This document shows, one piece after another, positions 62,834-64,000 of a stretch of DNA of 64,000 nt. The notes beneath the pieces are model-generated. The model ran no database searches, was not told the DNA's origin, and saw only the letters and a program-made list of their open reading frames with translations. Both the position numbers and the translations under genes were made by a program. This stretch comes from CAVWXT01 sp963759115 (GTDB lineage Bacteria; Planctomycetota; Planctomycetia; Pirellulales; Thermoguttaceae): positions 1,364,001 through 1,428,000 of the forward strand of contig CAVWXT010000001.1 of the NCBI GenBank assembly GCA_963759115.1, in the 5' to 3' direction. How positions within the stretch are numbered: the stretch's first letter is position 1; each line of letters starts with the position of its first letter.

Positions 62834-62960
62834 TGTTGGTCAACAGGATCGTCGTTTTCCAAAAACTGGGGACCGTCTCTCGCGTTTTCCTGTTGTTCAA
62901 CAGAGGCCCGGTTTCTCCAATTTCTTGTTGTTCAACAACGGCCCGGTTTTTCCAAAACGG
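62834..62960. repeat. Imperfect tandem repeat of TGTTGTTCAACA units
   Basis: TGTTGGTCAACAG (62834), TGTTGTTCAACAG (62891) and TGTTGTTCAACAA (62926) each carry a short palindrome and are followed by a GGTTT.TCCAA-like word. Spacings are 57 and 35 bases. The flanking 450-base gap to the next gene has no other clear feature. Confidence 0.7.
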
Positions 62961-63214
62961 GGAGCGGCCTGTGTGGCCCCTCGCAGGTCGAGATGTCAAA
63001 CAACGGTAGCCGAAGAGAGTCTTCGGCGGCCGGCATCCTACGCCCCGTCACAGCGGGCTTCAAGTCCAAGAATTGGCCACCCCCCGGCGAGTTGCGGGAG
63101 CGGACGAAAGCGGAAGGCGACCGGCGGCGTTTGTCTCTTGCACGGGCGGCCAGCGGTAGTTACGATGAGAGAGCAGAGAGGGATGGTGGATCACTCGCAA
63201 GAAGGGCCAGTCCC

Positions 63215-64000
63215 ATGTTGAGACGCCGCTTTGCCGTTGCCGCAATCGTGTTTTTCTCGTTGTTGGCGCCGGCGCTCAACGCGGAACCGCCCGCCAATGG
63301 GCAACCGTCCGAAACGCCGGCCAAGGGTCGCCTGCCCATCACCATTTCCAAGGAGACCACCTACATCACCGAGCCGCTGCGGCCCGACGGATATCCTGAT
63401 TACCTGGCTGCGCTGAATCGACTGGGCAGCGAAGGGGTCACGCCGGAGAATAATGCGGTGGTGCTGCTCGTACAGGCCTTTGGGCCGGAAGGGATCGCCA
63501 GCGAGAATCGCGAGAAGTTCTTCAAGATATTGGGCATCGCTGCGCCGCCGGACACGGGGGATTACTACGTCGATTACTATGCGTGGGTTAAGAAACATGC
63601 CCCGGACGCTCTGGAATTTCGCGAGGTGGGCGACCAACTCCGTGTCCCAACTGCCAGTAAACAGGACGAGCGTGCCACATGGGGCCCGTGGTCGAAAGAC
63701 GATTGCCCTCTTGTTGCTGAATGGCTTGCAACAAATGAGAAATCGCTCCAACGCGTCATCGAGGCGAGCAAGCGGACTCGTTTCTATGTCCCCGCTTTCG
63801 TCCACGGGGGTCCGGAGTCGCCGTTCCTGCTCGCGGGGCTGGTTGAGAGTGTGCGTAACGCTGCACAGGCGCTAACCGCCCGAGCGATGCTCCGGCTCCA
63901 TGATCGCCAGACTCAGAAGGCTTGGGATGATCTCCAAGCGAGCCATCGGCTCGGTCGGCTTGTTGCAAGCGGGCGGACCATGCTCGGGTGCCTCTTCGGT
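63215..64000 (+). CDS. Secreted planctomycete protein, 5' part
   Basis: The gene starts MLRRRFAVAAIVFFSLLAPA, a signal peptide ending near LNA. Its first 262 codons are open to the window edge. The mature part has ITISKETTYITEPLRPDGYP and DYLAALNRLGSEGVTPENNA, then WLATNEKSLQRVIEASKRTR. I recognise similar proteins only as uncharacterised secreted proteins in planctomycetes. Confidence 0.75.
   Translation, partial: MLRRRFAVAAIVFFSLLAPALNAEPPANGQPSETPAKGRLPITISKETTYITEPLRPDGYPDYLAALNRLGSEGVTPENNAVVLLVQAFGPEGIASENREKFFKILGIAAPPDTGDYYVDYYAWVKKHAPDALEFREVGDQLRVPTASKQDERATWGPWSKDDCPLVAEWLATNEKSLQRVIEASKRTRFYVPAFVHGGPESPFLLAGLVESVRNAAQALTARAMLRLHDRQTQKAWDDLQASHRLGRLVASGRTMLGCLFG

Noticed and set aside
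62834..62960. Possible CRISPR array
   Set aside because: Units are only about 13 bases, diverged, irregularly spaced, and there are no cas genes nearby.

Overview
The window looks like a chromosomal segment of a planctomycete (order Pirellulales or a close relative). The basis is the high GC content, the BBP7-type outer-membrane barrel gene, planctomycete-style forms of map, L17, LigA and ThyX, several small proteins I know mainly from planctomycetes, and a very repeat-rich intergenic space. I did not run a search, so the lineage is an inference from recognised families.

Layout. 1-10.3 kb is the spc-alpha ribosomal cluster on the + strand: rpsN(3' end)-rpsH-rplF-rplR-rpsE-rplO-secY-adk-(two accessory genes)-map-rpmJ-rpsM-rpsK-rpsD-rpoA-rplQ, with no rpmD and no infA in their usual places. 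10.3-15 kb holds a metallopeptidase, a lipoprotein, fructose-bisphosphate aldolase and a low-GC toxin-antitoxin island. 15.4-24 kb is an envelope block: kdsD, kdsC, a large LptC/LptA-like protein, a multispanning membrane protein, hpt and a glycosyltransferase. 23.8-32.1 kb (minus strand) has two tandem esterases, fabI, accessory genes, and an acyl-CoA dehydrogenase with etfA/etfB. 32-39.6 kb mixes an L,D-transpeptidase-like protein, accessory genes, pyrE, hisH and murD. 40-45.3 kb carries a cupin, a highly unusual ligA, a DEDDh exonuclease and a BRCT protein. 45.5-53 kb has a UroD-like enzyme, a GH4 enzyme, a secretin remnant, the BBP7 barrel and a thyX-SnoaL-parA operon. 53.2-55.3 kb is a group II intron inside a composite palindrome. 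55.4-64 kb has murJ, a P-II protein, tex, a HEPN-MNT toxin-antitoxin pair and the start of a secreted protein.

Three themes stand out. (1) Palindromic elements of 68 to about 108 bp, from several families, sit inside protein genes and are read through as extra peptide: murD, parA and an acyl-CoA dehydrogenase (one family), tex (a family whose second copy supplies the hisH stop), a membrane protein, and ligA. This resembles the Rickettsia palindromic elements. Other hairpin repeats fill almost every intergenic gap, and some donate stop codons. (2) LigA carries a diverged second copy of its helix-hairpin-helix module inserted between the two halves of its zinc finger, within a lower-GC mosaic segment. 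(3) Many conserved genes, including ribosomal ones, are broken by single-base indels. These are best read as uncorrected sequencing errors, so several genes below are described as one gene across frame breaks.
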